40,159 bases of DNA from Tritonibacter horizontis (GTDB lineage Bacteria > Pseudomonadota > Alphaproteobacteria > Rhodobacterales > Rhodobacteraceae), in NCBI RefSeq assembly GCF_001518015.1, contig NZ_LPUY01000101.1:1-40159 (forward strand). The letters are read 5' to 3'. The notes beneath the pieces are model-generated. The model saw only the letters and a program-made list of their open reading frames with translations, searched no databases and was not told the DNA's origin. Made by a program: the position numbers and the translations under genes. Shown piece after piece: positions 28,170 through 36,767 of the stretch (within the stretch, counting starts at the first letter, position 1; every line of letters starts with the position of its first letter).

Positions 28170-28203
28170 AAAAAAACCGCCCCGCAGCAACCTGCGGGGC
28201 GGT
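28170..28203 (-). terminator. Intrinsic terminator of prs
   Basis: ACCGCCCCGCAG (28176-28187) and CTGCGGGGCGGT (28192-28203) form a perfect 12-bp stem with a 4-base loop. On the minus strand a run of seven T follows (A-run at 28170-28176). It lies 45 bases past the prs stop codon. Confidence 0.92.
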
Positions 28204-28248
28204 CTTGAATGTGGGGGCCGGATGTTCTGGCCGAATGGCGCGCGCCGC

Positions 28249-29274
28249 TCAGAGGCTGCCGGAGGCGTAGAGGGATTCGTAAATCGGCCCCAATGTTTTA
28301 TCCTCGAACAGCGAGGAGACCGACGTGCCGTGCCAGATGTTGAGGATCGCTTGTGTGAACAGGGGCGCGGTGGGCACAATGCGGATGTTCGGCGCCCCCA
28401 GAATGGCCTGGGTCGGCTGGATCGTGTCGGTCAGCACCAGCGATTTCATCACCGAATTTGTCACGCGTTCCACCGCCGGGCCGGACATGACGCCGTGGCT
28501 GATATAGGCGTGAACTTCCTGCGCGCCGTTGTCCAGCAGCACCTGCGCCGCCTTGCACAGCGTGCCGGCGGTGTCGCACATATCGTCGACGATCAGGCAG
28601 ATCTTGTCCTTCACGTCGCCGATCACCGTCATCTCGGCGATCTCGCCGGGCTTTTCCCGACGTTTGTCGACGATCGACAGCGGCGCGTTGATCCGCTTGG
28701 CCAGCTCGCGGGCGCGGGCCACGCCGCCCACATCCGGCGAGACCACCATGATATCATCCATGCGATCCTTGAACTGCGCCTTCACGTCCAGTGCAAAGAT
28801 CGGCGAGGCATAGAGGTTGTCGACCGGAATGTCGAAAAAGCCCTGGATCTGCGCGGCATGCAGATCCATGGTCAGGATGCGTTCGATCCCGGCGCCGGTC
28901 AGCATATTGGCCACCAGTTTCGCCGAGATCGGCGTGCGCGCCTTGGTGCGGCGGTCCTGACGGGCATAGCCGAAATAGGGGATCACCGCCGTGATCCGCG
29001 ACGCCGACGAGCGGCGCAGCGCATCGGCGATGATCAGCAGCTCCATCAGGTTGTCGTTGGCCGGGTTCGACGTCGGCTGGATGATGAACATATCCTCGCC
29101 GCGCACATTCTCGTAGACTTCGACGAAGATCTCTCCGTCATTGAAGCGTTCGACCCGGGCACTGACGAGATCCTGATCGACCCCCCGGTGCAAACTCATC
29201 CGGCGCGAGATTGTTTTGGCAAGAGGGAGGTTGGCGTTCCCAGCGATAAGCTTGGGTTCGTTCAAGGTCGGCAT
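28249..29274 (-). CDS. prs: Ribose-phosphate pyrophosphokinase
   Basis: A 341-residue PRPP synthetase, making phosphoribosyl pyrophosphate from ribose 5-phosphate and ATP for purine, pyrimidine, histidine and tryptophan synthesis. It shows the flexible-loop and ATP region [18 protein letters not shown], the metal and signature block [37 protein letters not shown], and the PRPP loop [14 protein letters not shown]. It is longer than the E. coli enzyme (315) because of an N-terminal extension and small insertions, as in other alphaproteobacteria. The start at 29274 follows GGGGAA; the frame opens 22 codons earlier without a ribosome site. It ends at a strong terminator. Confidence 0.97.
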   Translation of the reverse strand: MPTLNEPKLIAGNANLPLAKTISRRMSLHRGVDQDLVSARVERFNDGEIFVEVYENVRGEDMFIIQPTSNPANDNLMELLIIADALRRSSASRITAVIPYFGYARQDRRTKARTPISAKLVANMLTGAGIERILTMDLHAAQIQGFFDIPVDNLYASPIFALDVKAQFKDRMDDIMVVSPDVGGVARARELAKRINAPLSIVDKRREKPGEIAEMTVIGDVKDKICLIVDDMCDTAGTLCKAAQVLLDNGAQEVHAYISHGVMSGPAVERVTNSVMKSLVLTDTIQPTQAILGAPNIRIVPTAPLFTQAILNIWHGTSVSSLFEDKTLGPIYESLYASGSL

Positions 29275-29316
29275 TGGCTGTTTTTCCCCAGGCAGCAATG
29301 TGACAGATTCGTGATG

Positions 29317-29345
29317 TTGAACCCCGCTTAACATGTGCATAGGGT
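29317..29345 (+). promoter_or_regulatory. Candidate promoter of the HCCA-isomerase operon
   Basis: TTGAAC (29317-29322) and TAGGGT (29340-29345) are 17 bases apart, in the 104-base gap between the divergent prs and isomerase genes. The predicted leader is about 25-30 bases. This is a consensus match only. Confidence 0.4.
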
Positions 29346-29378
29346 CAGGCCTAGTTCTAAGCGCAAGGATTTGCCCCC

Positions 29379-30002
29379 ATGTCTTCCCAGTCTCCCGCGA
29401 TCGACTATTATTTCTCGACCATTTCGCCCTTTACCTATCTCGCCGGGCAACGGCTGGAGGCGGTCGCCGCCAAACATGGCGCGACGGTGACCTACAAACC
29501 GCTCGATATCATGGCCCTGTTCGGGCGCACCGGCGGCACCCCGCCCAAGGATCGCCACCCCGCGCGTCAGGCCTATCGCCTGGTGGAGATGGCGCGTCAG
29601 GCGGCCCGCCTCGATATGCCGATCAACATGAAACCGGCCCATTGGCCCACCAATGCCGCGCCGGCCTCCTATGCCATCATCGCCGCACAACGCGCAGGCG
29701 GCGGCGATCTGGGGGCATTGGTGCATGCCACCCTGCGCGCGGTCTGGGCCGAGGACAAGGACATCGCCGAGGACACGGTGGTCCGCGCCCTGCTGGACGG
29801 CGCCGGTTTCGACCCCGCGCTGGCGGACAGCGGCCTGCTGACCGGCGCGGAGATCTATGCGCAAAACCTCGAGGATGCGGTCAAGGTCGGCGCCTTTGGC
29901 GCGCCGTTCTATGTGACGGCGGATGGCGCGACCTTCTGGGGACAGGACCGGCTTGTCGATCTGGACTGGCATCTTGCGGGGCAGGGGACCCCCGCCGCGT
30001 GA
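29379..30002 (+). CDS. 2-hydroxychromene-2-carboxylate isomerase family protein
   Basis: A 207-residue DsbA/kappa-GST-fold protein. It begins with [19 protein letters not shown], in which Ser16 sits at the position of the glutathione-activating serine of NahD-type isomerases. Further family blocks are [13 protein letters not shown] and the C-terminal [22 protein letters not shown]. The namesake reaction is in naphthalene degradation, but no aromatic-degradation genes are nearby, so the real substrate is probably another glutathione-dependent isomerisation. Divergent from prs, and overlapping the hydrolase gene downstream by GTGA. Confidence 0.9.
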   Translation: MSSQSPAIDYYFSTISPFTYLAGQRLEAVAAKHGATVTYKPLDIMALFGRTGGTPPKDRHPARQAYRLVEMARQAARLDMPINMKPAHWPTNAAPASYAIIAAQRAGGGDLGALVHATLRAVWAEDKDIAEDTVVRALLDGAGFDPALADSGLLTGAEIYAQNLEDAVKVGAFGAPFYVTADGATFWGQDRLVDLDWHLAGQGTPAA

Positions 30003-30847
30003 GCCTGGATATGTCAAGCCTGCCGCAAGCGGTCTATCACCGCCGGTTCGGCACCGGACCGCGTGCGGTTTTCGCCGTGCATTGCTCGCTGGCCCATTCC
30101 GGTGCCTGGCGTGGCCTGGCCGCCGCACTGGGCGAGACGGCCGTGACCCTCGCCGCCTTTGACCTGCTGTCCCACGGCAAAAGCCCGGACTGGGACGGCG
30201 CGGGCCAGTTGCAAGGCCGCAATGCCGCGGCCGGCCTGCCGCTGCTGGAGCAGCAGGTGGCCGACGCCGGCGGCCCGGTCGATCTGATCGGTCATTCCTT
30301 CGGCGCCACCGTGGCGCTGGCCATGGCCGAGGACCGCCCGGATCTGGTGCGCTCTCTGACCCTGATCGAGCCGGTGCTCTTTGCCCTCGCCGGGGCCGAG
30401 GACCCGGCCGCGCTGGCGCAGATGCGGCAGGATCACCGGGCCGTGCGTGCCCCCTTTGAGGCCGGCGCGGTGGATCAGGCCACCCGCCTGTTCAACCGGG
30501 CCTGGGGCACGGGCCACCCGAAATGGCCGGACCTGCCGGAGCGCGCCCGCGCCGCCATGGTGCGCGCCTTTCCGGCGGTGATGGCCTGCGATGCGCAGGT
30601 CTATGAGGATGAGGCGGGCCTCGTGGCCCCCGGCGCGCTGGAGGCGCTGTCGATGCCGGTGCTGGTGATGCAGGGGGGCGAGACCCAGCCGATCATGGCG
30701 GCCGTGACGCGCGGCCTGGCGCGGCGTCTGCCCGATGCTGAGATCGCGGTGATCGCGCAGGCCGGACATATGGTGCCGGTCACCCATCCTCAGGAGGTCG
30801 CAGATGTGATCGCGCCGTTCTGGGACAAAAGCCCAGACAGAACCTAG
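29999..30847 (+). CDS. Alpha/beta hydrolase
   Basis: A 282-residue alpha/beta-hydrolase-fold protein. The nucleophile elbow is GHSFGA, the oxyanion region near the start is AVHCSLAHSGAW, and the catalytic histidine is in AQAGHMVPVTHP. A cap-like helical region lies in the middle. The start is read as GTG 29999, overlapping the previous stop as GTGA; ATG 30011 is the alternative. Its substrate cannot be predicted. Coupling to the isomerase suggests the two act on the same compound. Confidence 0.87.
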   Translation: MSLDMSSLPQAVYHRRFGTGPRAVFAVHCSLAHSGAWRGLAAALGETAVTLAAFDLLSHGKSPDWDGAGQLQGRNAAAGLPLLEQQVADAGGPVDLIGHSFGATVALAMAEDRPDLVRSLTLIEPVLFALAGAEDPAALAQMRQDHRAVRAPFEAGAVDQATRLFNRAWGTGHPKWPDLPERARAAMVRAFPAVMACDAQVYEDEAGLVAPGALEALSMPVLVMQGGETQPIMAAVTRGLARRLPDAEIAVIAQAGHMVPVTHPQEVADVIAPFWDKSPDRT

Positions 30848-30922
30848 CGCCGGGCGGCGCCTCTCTCAGGCCCGGCGCGTCCCCTCGGCACCCCCGGCCT
30901 CGCAGGGCGTCCGGACCAGGTG

Positions 30923-30950
30923 CCAGTGCAGGGGCCAGTGCAGGGGCCAG
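30923..30950. repeat. Short tandem repeat, 12-bp unit
   Basis: CCAGTGCAGGGG occurs twice head to tail (30923-30934 and 30935-30946), followed by a partial third copy CCAG. It sits in the 176-base gap between the hydrolase and the convergent YcgN-type gene. No intrinsic terminator is obvious in this gap. Confidence 0.7.
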
Positions 30951-31023
30951 AGGAACTGACGGCAGACCAGGGGGCCGCCGGGGCAGGCGCCAGGCCAGCG
31001 AAGGCTGCACCCGGCCGGGGCGC

Positions 31024-31494
31024 TCAGCCCGGCTCGTCGATGATATAGTCTTCCCACTCTTCCAGCGGCGTGACGAATTCCGATACGGTCATGCCCCGCA
31101 CCGACACCCCGGCGCGATGCACGCTGTCCGGGTCGCCGGTCAGCAGCGGGTGCCACTCCGGCAGCGCCTTGCCGTCCCAGAGCAGCCGATAGGCGCAGGT
31201 CCGCGGCATCCAATAGGCATGGGTGTCGAGGTTTTCCGGTTTCAGCACGATGCATTCGGGGATGAAACTGTGGCGGTTCTCGTAATGGGCGCATTGGCAG
31301 CTCTGATCGTCCAGCAACCGACAGGCCACCCGCGTCAGGGCCACCTCCCCGGTGTCATCGTCTTCCAGCTTGTTGAGGCAGCATTTGCCGCAGCCATCAC
31401 AAAGCGCCTCCCACTCGCGCGGGGACATCTTCTGCAACGGTTTCTTTTCCCAGAACCGGGGGGTGAGATCCGCGCGGTCGATCTGATTGGTCAT
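31024..31494 (-). CDS. YcgN-family cysteine-cluster protein (UPF0260)
   Basis: A 156-residue protein with the family's cysteine cluster. CDGCGKCC near residues 32-39 is followed by CRLLDDQSCQCAHYENR, PECIVL and RTCAYRLL. The motif set fits an Fe-S or zinc-binding UPF0260 protein; its function is unknown. It is 14 bases downstream of ribF on the same strand, with GGGGAAG as ribosome site for the ATG at 31494. The frame extends 17 codons into ribF but the downstream start is better supported. Confidence 0.92.
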   Translation of the reverse strand: MTNQIDRADLTPRFWEKKPLQKMSPREWEALCDGCGKCCLNKLEDDDTGEVALTRVACRLLDDQSCQCAHYENRHSFIPECIVLKPENLDTHAYWMPRTCAYRLLWDGKALPEWHPLLTGDPDSVHRAGVSVRGMTVSEFVTPLEEWEDYIIDEPG

Positions 31495-31508
31495 ATTGGC
31501 GTCTTCCC

Positions 31509-32441
31509 CTACAGGGCGGCAAGAATGGCGCGGGCCTGGGCGCAATCGGCATTCATCTGTGCCAGAAACGGGTCCAGCCCGTCAAAGACCCACTCCGGGC
31601 GCAGATAGTCGACCAGCCCGACGGACAGCCTCGCACCATAAAGGTTGCCTTTGAAATCAAACAGATAAGTCTCGATATTGGGGTGCTCGCCGTCAAACAT
31701 CGGCCGCACCCCGACCGAGGCTGCCCCGTGGTAGCGGCCCTTGTGGGGCCCGTCCAGCACATCAACCAGCACCGCATAGACGCCAAAGGCCGGCGGGTGC
31801 AGCCCGTCGATGGACTGGTTCGCAGTGGGAAAGCCCAAGGTCCGGCCACGCTGTTCGCCGCCAATCACCTCGCCCTCGATCCGGTGCCAATGGCCCAGCA
31901 TGGCGGCGGCGTCGCGCGGACGGCCCTCGCTCAGCGCCGTGCGGATCGCGGTCGAGGAAACCGTATGCTCGGACTGTTCCATCAAGGGCGCTATGGTGAC
32001 GCCAAAACCCATCTCGGCGCCAAAGCGCACCAGATCGGCAGCTGTGCCCTGACGGCCCTTGCCAAAACAGAAATCCGCCCCCACCACCACATGCGCCAGC
32101 CCCAGCCCGTCGGCAATCACCCGGCGGGCAAAATCCTCGGGCGCCAGCGACGACAGCGCGTGGTTGAAGTTCAGCTGATAGAGCTTGTCGACGCCGATCT
32201 TTTCCAACCGATGCGCCCGCGCCTCGGGCGACATCAGACGAAAAGGCGGCGCTGTGGGGGCAAAGAACTCCCGCGGATGCGGCTCAAAGGTCATCACGCC
32301 AAGCGGCGCCTGCGGCATCGCCCGCCGCGCCAGATCAATGACCGACCGATGGCCAAGGTGAATGCCATCGAAATTGCCGATCGCAACGGTGGCCCCGCGA
32401 TCCTGCTCTTCGACGTAGTGATAATCCCGGATGATGCGCAT
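31509..32441 (-). CDS. ribF: Bifunctional riboflavin kinase / FAD synthetase
   Basis: A 310-residue enzyme that phosphorylates riboflavin to FMN and adenylates it to FAD. The N-terminal nucleotidyltransferase domain has IGNFDGIHLGHRSVI and MTFEPHPREFF, then VVGADFCFGKGRQG. The C-terminal kinase domain has GRTLGFPTANQSID and the metal-binding GFPTAN core, followed by GVYAVLVDV and IETYLFDF. Length matches the family. First gene of ribF-ycgN. Confidence 0.96.
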   Translation of the reverse strand: MRIIRDYHYVEEQDRGATVAIGNFDGIHLGHRSVIDLARRAMPQAPLGVMTFEPHPREFFAPTAPPFRLMSPEARAHRLEKIGVDKLYQLNFNHALSSLAPEDFARRVIADGLGLAHVVVGADFCFGKGRQGTAADLVRFGAEMGFGVTIAPLMEQSEHTVSSTAIRTALSEGRPRDAAAMLGHWHRIEGEVIGGEQRGRTLGFPTANQSIDGLHPPAFGVYAVLVDVLDGPHKGRYHGAASVGVRPMFDGEHPNIETYLFDFKGNLYGARLSVGLVDYLRPEWVFDGLDPFLAQMNADCAQARAILAAL

Positions 32442-33087
32442 GGCGCTTCCCTAGCCCCCGGCGCGGGGCGGCGCAAGAGCGCTGTGACCTGTTGCGGCCC
32501 ATGTCCGCACCGGGCGGCACCAGGCCCACGCCAATTTCCAATGCGCCCCCCGGACCGAGGCGCCGCCAAACCGGGACCTGCGCACATCAGGGCCACCTGA
32601 ACTTCATCTTTTCCAAAATACCTCCGCCGGAGGCGCCCGCCATATCGCCCTGACACAGGGGGCTGAAACCGGGTCCCGGACCGGCGCGCCACTCTGGCGT
32701 CTCTATCAGGGGGGACCCGTACCGCCGGAGGCTCCGCCTCATGGTGCGCATTGACGGGCCTGTTGCGCGGCCGCCGTGCGCCCTTTTCACCGGATCCACA
32801 CCCGGACCGGCTAGGCTGGTCAGGATCGATCAGAAGATGGGGGCGCGGGATGGCTGTGGGCAGCGCCGCGCCAAAGGGAACCACCGGCCCCGATAAAAAG
32901 GGGATGGCGGATGCAGATGCACAACCAGCAGGCCCGGCGTGGCCTGCCCGACCTCCCGTTCAGAAGCGGTACCGCGACCCGTCCATGTGATAGAGATCAT
33001 CGCAGCCGGACCAGATCCAGATCAAACACGACCGTCCGGGCCGAGCCCCGTGACGGCCCGTCGGGCTGGCGCCACTGCCGCCCAGGC
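32442..33087. other. 646-base gene-poor intergenic region
   Basis: I see no well-supported gene. A possible 46-residue plus-strand frame (32850-32990, beginning MAVGSAAPKG and ending YRDPSM) has only a weak GGGGGC ribosome site and no recognised family. The region holds two small GC-rich palindromes (32621-32633 and 32726-32736). Its reading frames are Pro/Arg/Gly-rich noise. Promoters for ribF (minus) should lie near 32442-32500. Confidence 0.5.
32604..32633. repeat. Palindromic intergenic element (CCTCCGCCGGAGG type)
   Basis: CCTCCG-C-CGGAGG (32621-32633) is directly flanked by an AT-rich TTTTCCAAAATA box and TTCATC. On the minus strand it reads CCTCCGGCGGAGG then TATTTTGGAAAAGATGAA. From memory, elements of this form (Gly-rich palindrome plus TATTTTTGGAAAGATGAA) recur between genes in many Rhodobacteraceae; only one full copy is visible here, with a lesser palindrome CGGAG-G-CTCCG at 32726-32736. 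Confidence 0.55.
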
Positions 33088-33531
33088 TCAGTCGAATTTA
33101 CGCGACGGCGCCATCACCATTGCCTCGCCCACCAGAACCTTCTTGCCATCGACAATACAGCGGCAATCCAGCCGCACCCGGCGTTTGTCGATCTCGATGC
33201 CGGTGACCTCCACCTCCGCCAGCACCATGTCGCCGGGGCGCACCGGGGCCAGGAACTTGAGGTTCTGGCTCATGTAGATGGTGCCATGGCCCGGCAATTG
33301 CTCACCAATCACCGCCGAGACCAGCCCTGCGGTCAGCATGCCATGGGCGATGCGGCCATGAAACATGGTGTCCTGGGCATAGCTTTCGTCCAGATGCACC
33401 GGGTTGCGGTCGGTCGAAACCTCGGCGAACAGCTCGATATCGCGATCGGTGATCTGTTTGCGCAAATAGCGCACCATGCCCATTTCGATGTCTTCGATGC
33501 AGATCGTGCCACGGGTGAAGTTGTCCAACAT
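33088..33531 (-). CDS. MaoC-like (R)-specific enoyl-CoA hydratase family protein
   Basis: A 147-residue hot-dog-fold hydratase. The hydratase 2 motif is FAEVSTDRNPVHLDESYAQ, with catalytic Asp41 and His46, then FHGRIAHGMLTAGLVS. Such enzymes hydrate trans-2-enoyl-CoA, for example to supply (R)-3-hydroxyacyl-CoA for polyhydroxyalkanoate synthesis or in other CoA pathways. The ATG at 33531 has a full AGGAGG 5 bases upstream, which decides it against the 54-codon longer frame. It is 56 bases in length-average short-form, with no neighbours of the same pathway in the window. Confidence 0.92.
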   Translation of the reverse strand: MLDNFTRGTICIEDIEMGMVRYLRKQITDRDIELFAEVSTDRNPVHLDESYAQDTMFHGRIAHGMLTAGLVSAVIGEQLPGHGTIYMSQNLKFLAPVRPGDMVLAEVEVTGIEIDKRRVRLDCRCIVDGKKVLVGEAMVMAPSRKFD

Positions 33532-33691
33532 TTCGGCCTCCTTGAATCTGAAAGCGCAACAACTGTGCTTCATTTCACTTTTTGATGAAACTTTATTACC
33601 TCGCAGCCGCAGAAAGTCAAGGCCGAGAGTCCCTGCCACCCGCCCCCTGTGGCCCCGGCGCAGCCCGGCGGGCGCCCTGACGGGCGACAGC

Positions 33692-33727
33692 AAAAGACCC
33701 GCCTTCTCCGGGCGGAGAAGACGGGTC
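33692..33727 (-). terminator. Intrinsic terminator of the TIGR01459 HAD gene
   Basis: GACCCG-C-CTTCTCC (33696-33709) pairs with GGAGAAG-A-CGGGTC (33714-33727), one mismatch in a 14-bp stem with a 4-base loop. On the minus strand TTTT follows (A-run at 33692-33695). It lies 23 bases past the HAD stop codon. Confidence 0.88.
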
Positions 33728-33749
33728 CGTTGGCGCGATGGTGCGCCGC

Positions 33750-34625
33750 TTAGCGCAGAAAGCCGATGGCGTAGGTGGGGGCGATCTCTTCGAGCTGGAC
33801 GTAGCGGCCAAGGGCGTCCGGATCCGGCTGCGTCTCGGTGGCGGTGTCCCGCGCGGCCAGGCCGCCGGTGATGAACAGCGTGTCCAGCCCTTCGCCCATG
33901 CCGCCGGAAACATCGGTCTGCGGCCCGTCACCAATCGCCATGATGTCCTCATTGGCAAAATGGTGGCCCAGCTCCGCCAGCCGTTTGCGGGCCAGATCGT
34001 AAATCGGCGGGTAGGGCTTGCCGAAATAGAGGCTCTCGCCGCCCATCTCGGTATACAGCCGCGCCAGCGCCCCGGCGCACCATTCGCGCACCTCGCCCCG
34101 GTCGACAACGATATCGGGGTTGGCGCACAGGAGCTTCAGTCCCATCTGTTTGGCATAGAGGAAATCGGGGCGGTTCACCTCCGGGTCGGCCAGCGTATCA
34201 AACGGGCCACAGCAGACGATGCCCTCGGCCTCTTTCAGCGGGACACGGGTGATCTCTACCGGGTCATGCACCACTTTCATCGGCGCGAAAAAGCCGGCGT
34301 CGCGCTCGGGTTCGCCCATGAAATAGACCTTGCGGCCGACCGCCCCGGCAAACATCGCCGCCCGCGCCGAATCGCCGGAGGTGGCAATGGTGTCATAGGC
34401 ATCCTTCGGCACCCCGAATTGCGCCATCTGCTCGGCCACGCCCGCGCGGGGTTTGGGAGAGTTGGTCACCAGCACCACCACGCCACCGGTGGCGCGATAG
34501 GCCTGCAGGGCCGCGACGGCCGCCGGATAGGCGGTGATGCCATTGTGCACACAGCCCCAGAGGTCGACGAACAGCGCCTTATAACGGCTGGAGATCTCGG
34601 AAAGATTGGAAATGATCTGGGTCAT
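33750..34625 (-). CDS. TIGR01459 HAD-superfamily hydrolase (NagD-like)
   Basis: A 291-residue HAD IIA-type phosphatase-like protein. Motif I is FVDLWGCVHNG with nucleophile Asp21. The second motif-I aspartate of most HADs is replaced by Trp23, which I recall as normal for the TIGR01459 group. Motif II VVVLVTNSPKPR, lysine motif YFGKPYPPIYDLA and motif III MAIGDGPQTDVSGGMGEG follow. The substrate is unknown, probably a sugar or nucleotide phosphate. Same strand as the DEAD-box helicase, 72 bases downstream of it. Confidence 0.9.
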   Translation of the reverse strand: MTQIISNLSEISSRYKALFVDLWGCVHNGITAYPAAVAALQAYRATGGVVVLVTNSPKPRAGVAEQMAQFGVPKDAYDTIATSGDSARAAMFAGAVGRKVYFMGEPERDAGFFAPMKVVHDPVEITRVPLKEAEGIVCCGPFDTLADPEVNRPDFLYAKQMGLKLLCANPDIVVDRGEVREWCAGALARLYTEMGGESLYFGKPYPPIYDLARKRLAELGHHFANEDIMAIGDGPQTDVSGGMGEGLDTLFITGGLAARDTATETQPDPDALGRYVQLEEIAPTYAIGFLR

Positions 34626-34697
34626 GGGGCTGCCTCAGGAAGGGAACGCAAACTCGCGTCCCTCCTATGGCAGAGGCGGCCCCATTTGGCCAGATCT

Positions 34698-36767
34698 TCA
34701 GCCCTTGGGTTTGGGCGGGGTGAAGCGTTTGGACGTGTCCGAGGCGCTGCGGGCCTTGTTCTTCTTGCTGTTGGCCTTGCCTTTGGGGGGCGGCGGGCCT
34801 TTGGGCTTGTCCGAGCGGGGCTTGTCGGCCCAGGGTTTGTCGGAGCGGGGTTTGTCCGACCGGGGTTTATCCGAGCGCGGCTTGTCTGCGCGGGGCTTGT
34901 CGGACCGCGGTTTGTCGGCCCAGGGTTTGTCCCCGCCGGTGCGCGGCTTGGCGGGCCGGGCCTTGACGCTGCGTTCGGGGCCGTCGTCACTGCGCTCGCG
35001 GCGCGGGCCACGGTCCGGTTTCGGGCCCCGGTTGAAGTCGCGGTCGCCGCCGCGGTCGCCCCGATCCCCCCGGTCGCCGCGATCCCCACGATCACCGCCT
35101 TTGTAGCCACCGCCCTTGCCGCCGCGATCCGGACGGTCACCGCCCTTGCGGAACGGCGGTTTCTTGCGCTCGGGCAGGGTCGGCGCGGTGGCCAGACGTT
35201 CCAGCTTGGAGCCATCGTCCAGCGCCATATCGGCGCCCAGCGTGGTGGCAAAGCCGTCGGCCTTGGTCTCGACAATCTCGGCATAGCTGACATCATCCAG
35301 GATGCGGATGGCGCCAATCGATGTCTTGTCGATGCCGCCGGCCTTGCACAGCATCGGCAGCAGACGGCGCGGGTCGGCGCCGGCATTGTAGCCACCGGCA
35401 ATCGAGAACCAGACGGAGGGGCCAAAGGGCACGCGCTCCTTGGGCTTGCTGCGGTCGGCTTCGGAGGGTTCGGTCAGCTCTTCGGGGGCGGAGCGGGCGG
35501 CGGACCAGAGCCGCAGATACCCCGCGGCCAGCTGTTCGGCGCTGAAGCTCTCGACCAGTTTCGCCAGCGTTTCGGCCTCGCTCTCGGGACCTTCCTCGGT
35601 CCAGATCGGATCGGCCAGCATCCGCTCCATATCGCGCTCGCGCACGGCGTCGGCCGAAGGGGCGTCCTGCCATTCGGCGCTCAACTTGGCTTCGCGCAGC
35701 AGCCGCTCGGCCTTGCGGCGTGACCGCGGCGTGACGATCAGCGCGCTGGCGCCTTTGCGCCCGGCGCGGCCGGTGCGGCCCGACCGGTGCAGCAGGGTTT
35801 CATGGCTGGAGGGCAGATCCGCATGGACCACCAGATCGAGGTTCGGCAGGTCGATGCCGCGCGCTGCCACATCGGTGGCGACACAGATCCGGGCCCGCCC
35901 GTCGCGCATCGCCTGCAGGGCGCCTGCGCGCTCCGCCTGGCTCAGCTCGCCCGACAGCGCCACGACCTGAAAGCCGCGGTTTGACAGGCGGGTCAAAAGC
36001 CGGTTCACCGCCGCGCGGGTATTGGCAAACACGATGGCGTTGGGCGCCTCGTGATAGCGCAGCACGTTGATGATGGCGTTTTCGGCGTCATGAGGGGCCA
36101 CCACATGGGCGAGATAGGAAATATCGCTGTGCTGGGTGCCGGTCGAAATGGTCGAGATCCGCTGCGCGTCGCGCTGATAGGTCTGCGCCAGCGCCGCGAT
36201 CGGTTTGGACACCGTGGCCGAGAACAGCAGTGTCTGACGCTCGGCGGGGGTCTCTTCCAGGATGAATTCCAGATCCTCGCGAAAGCCGAGGTCGAGCATC
36301 TCGTCGGCTTCGTCCAGCACCACGGCAGCAATATTGCTGAGGTCGATGGAGCCACGGGTGATGTGGTCGCGCAGGCGGCCGGGGGTGGCAACCACGATAT
36401 GGGCGCCCCGATCCAGGGCGCGGCGTTCGTCGCGCATGTCCATGCCGCCGACACAAGACGCCAGCACCGCGCCGGCATCGCCGTAAAGCCAGCTCAGCTC
36501 GCGCTTGACCTGCAGCGCCAGTTCACGCGTCGGGGCGATCACCAGCGCCAGCGGTGCGTCGGCGCGGCCAAACGTGTCCGCCTCGCCCAGCAGGGTCGGT
36601 GCAATGGCCAGGCCAAAGCCCACCGTCTTGCCCGAACCGGTCTGCGCCGAGACCAAAAGATCCATGCCCGCCAACTCCGGGGCTGAGACGGCCTCCTGCA
36701 CGGGGGTGAGAGTCGTGTAACCACGGCGCTCGAGCGCCTGTTGCAGGGAGGGTTTCAAAATTGGCAT
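34698..36767 (-). CDS. DEAD-box ATP-dependent RNA helicase (DeaD/DbpA-like)
   Basis: 689 residues. Residues about 1-370 are the two RecA-like domains: Q-motif region YTTLTPVQ, Walker A AQTGSGKT, PTRELA, DEADEMLD, SAT, and motif VI HRSGRTGRAGRKG. Residues about 448-515 fit a DbpA-type RNA-binding domain (VWFSIAGGYNAGADPRRLL, IGAIRILDD). The C-terminal tail is an RNA-binding-like low-complexity region: DRG repeats, then eight DKPRS-type pentapeptides, ending in Lys/Pro-rich sequence. Likely in ribosome assembly or RNA turnover at low temperature. The start is uncertain between 36767 and 36776; neither has a clear ribosome site. Confidence 0.93.
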   Translation of the reverse strand: MPILKPSLQQALERRGYTTLTPVQEAVSAPELAGMDLLVSAQTGSGKTVGFGLAIAPTLLGEADTFGRADAPLALVIAPTRELALQVKRELSWLYGDAGAVLASCVGGMDMRDERRALDRGAHIVVATPGRLRDHITRGSIDLSNIAAVVLDEADEMLDLGFREDLEFILEETPAERQTLLFSATVSKPIAALAQTYQRDAQRISTISTGTQHSDISYLAHVVAPHDAENAIINVLRYHEAPNAIVFANTRAAVNRLLTRLSNRGFQVVALSGELSQAERAGALQAMRDGRARICVATDVAARGIDLPNLDLVVHADLPSSHETLLHRSGRTGRAGRKGASALIVTPRSRRKAERLLREAKLSAEWQDAPSADAVRERDMERMLADPIWTEEGPESEAETLAKLVESFSAEQLAAGYLRLWSAARSAPEELTEPSEADRSKPKERVPFGPSVWFSIAGGYNAGADPRRLLPMLCKAGGIDKTSIGAIRILDDVSYAEIVETKADGFATTLGADMALDDGSKLERLATAPTLPERKKPPFRKGGDRPDRGGKGGGYKGGDRGDRGDRGDRGDRGGDRDFNRGPKPDRGPRRERSDDGPERSVKARPAKPRTGGDKPWADKPRSDKPRADKPRSDKPRSDKPRSDKPWADKPRSDKPKGPPPPKGKANSKKNKARSASDTSKRFTPPKPKG
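34809..34931 (-). repeat. Tandem 15-bp coding repeat (DKPRS units) in the helicase tail
   Basis: Eight head-to-tail copies of a 15-bp unit encode DKPRS, with DKPWA and DKPRA variants, followed by a terminal DKPKG. The unit in minus-strand reading is GACAAGCCCCGCTCG-like, with third-base differences among copies. Confidence 0.85.

Noticed and set aside
33750-34625. Inactivated HAD hydrolase because motif I lacks the second aspartate
   Set aside because: DLWG-type motif I is normal for the TIGR01459 group, so it is not evidence of decay.
33738-35723. 661-residue plus-strand open frame with Gly/Ala-rich repeats
   Set aside because: Antisense to the HAD and helicase genes; its repeats mirror the DKPRS coding repeats.
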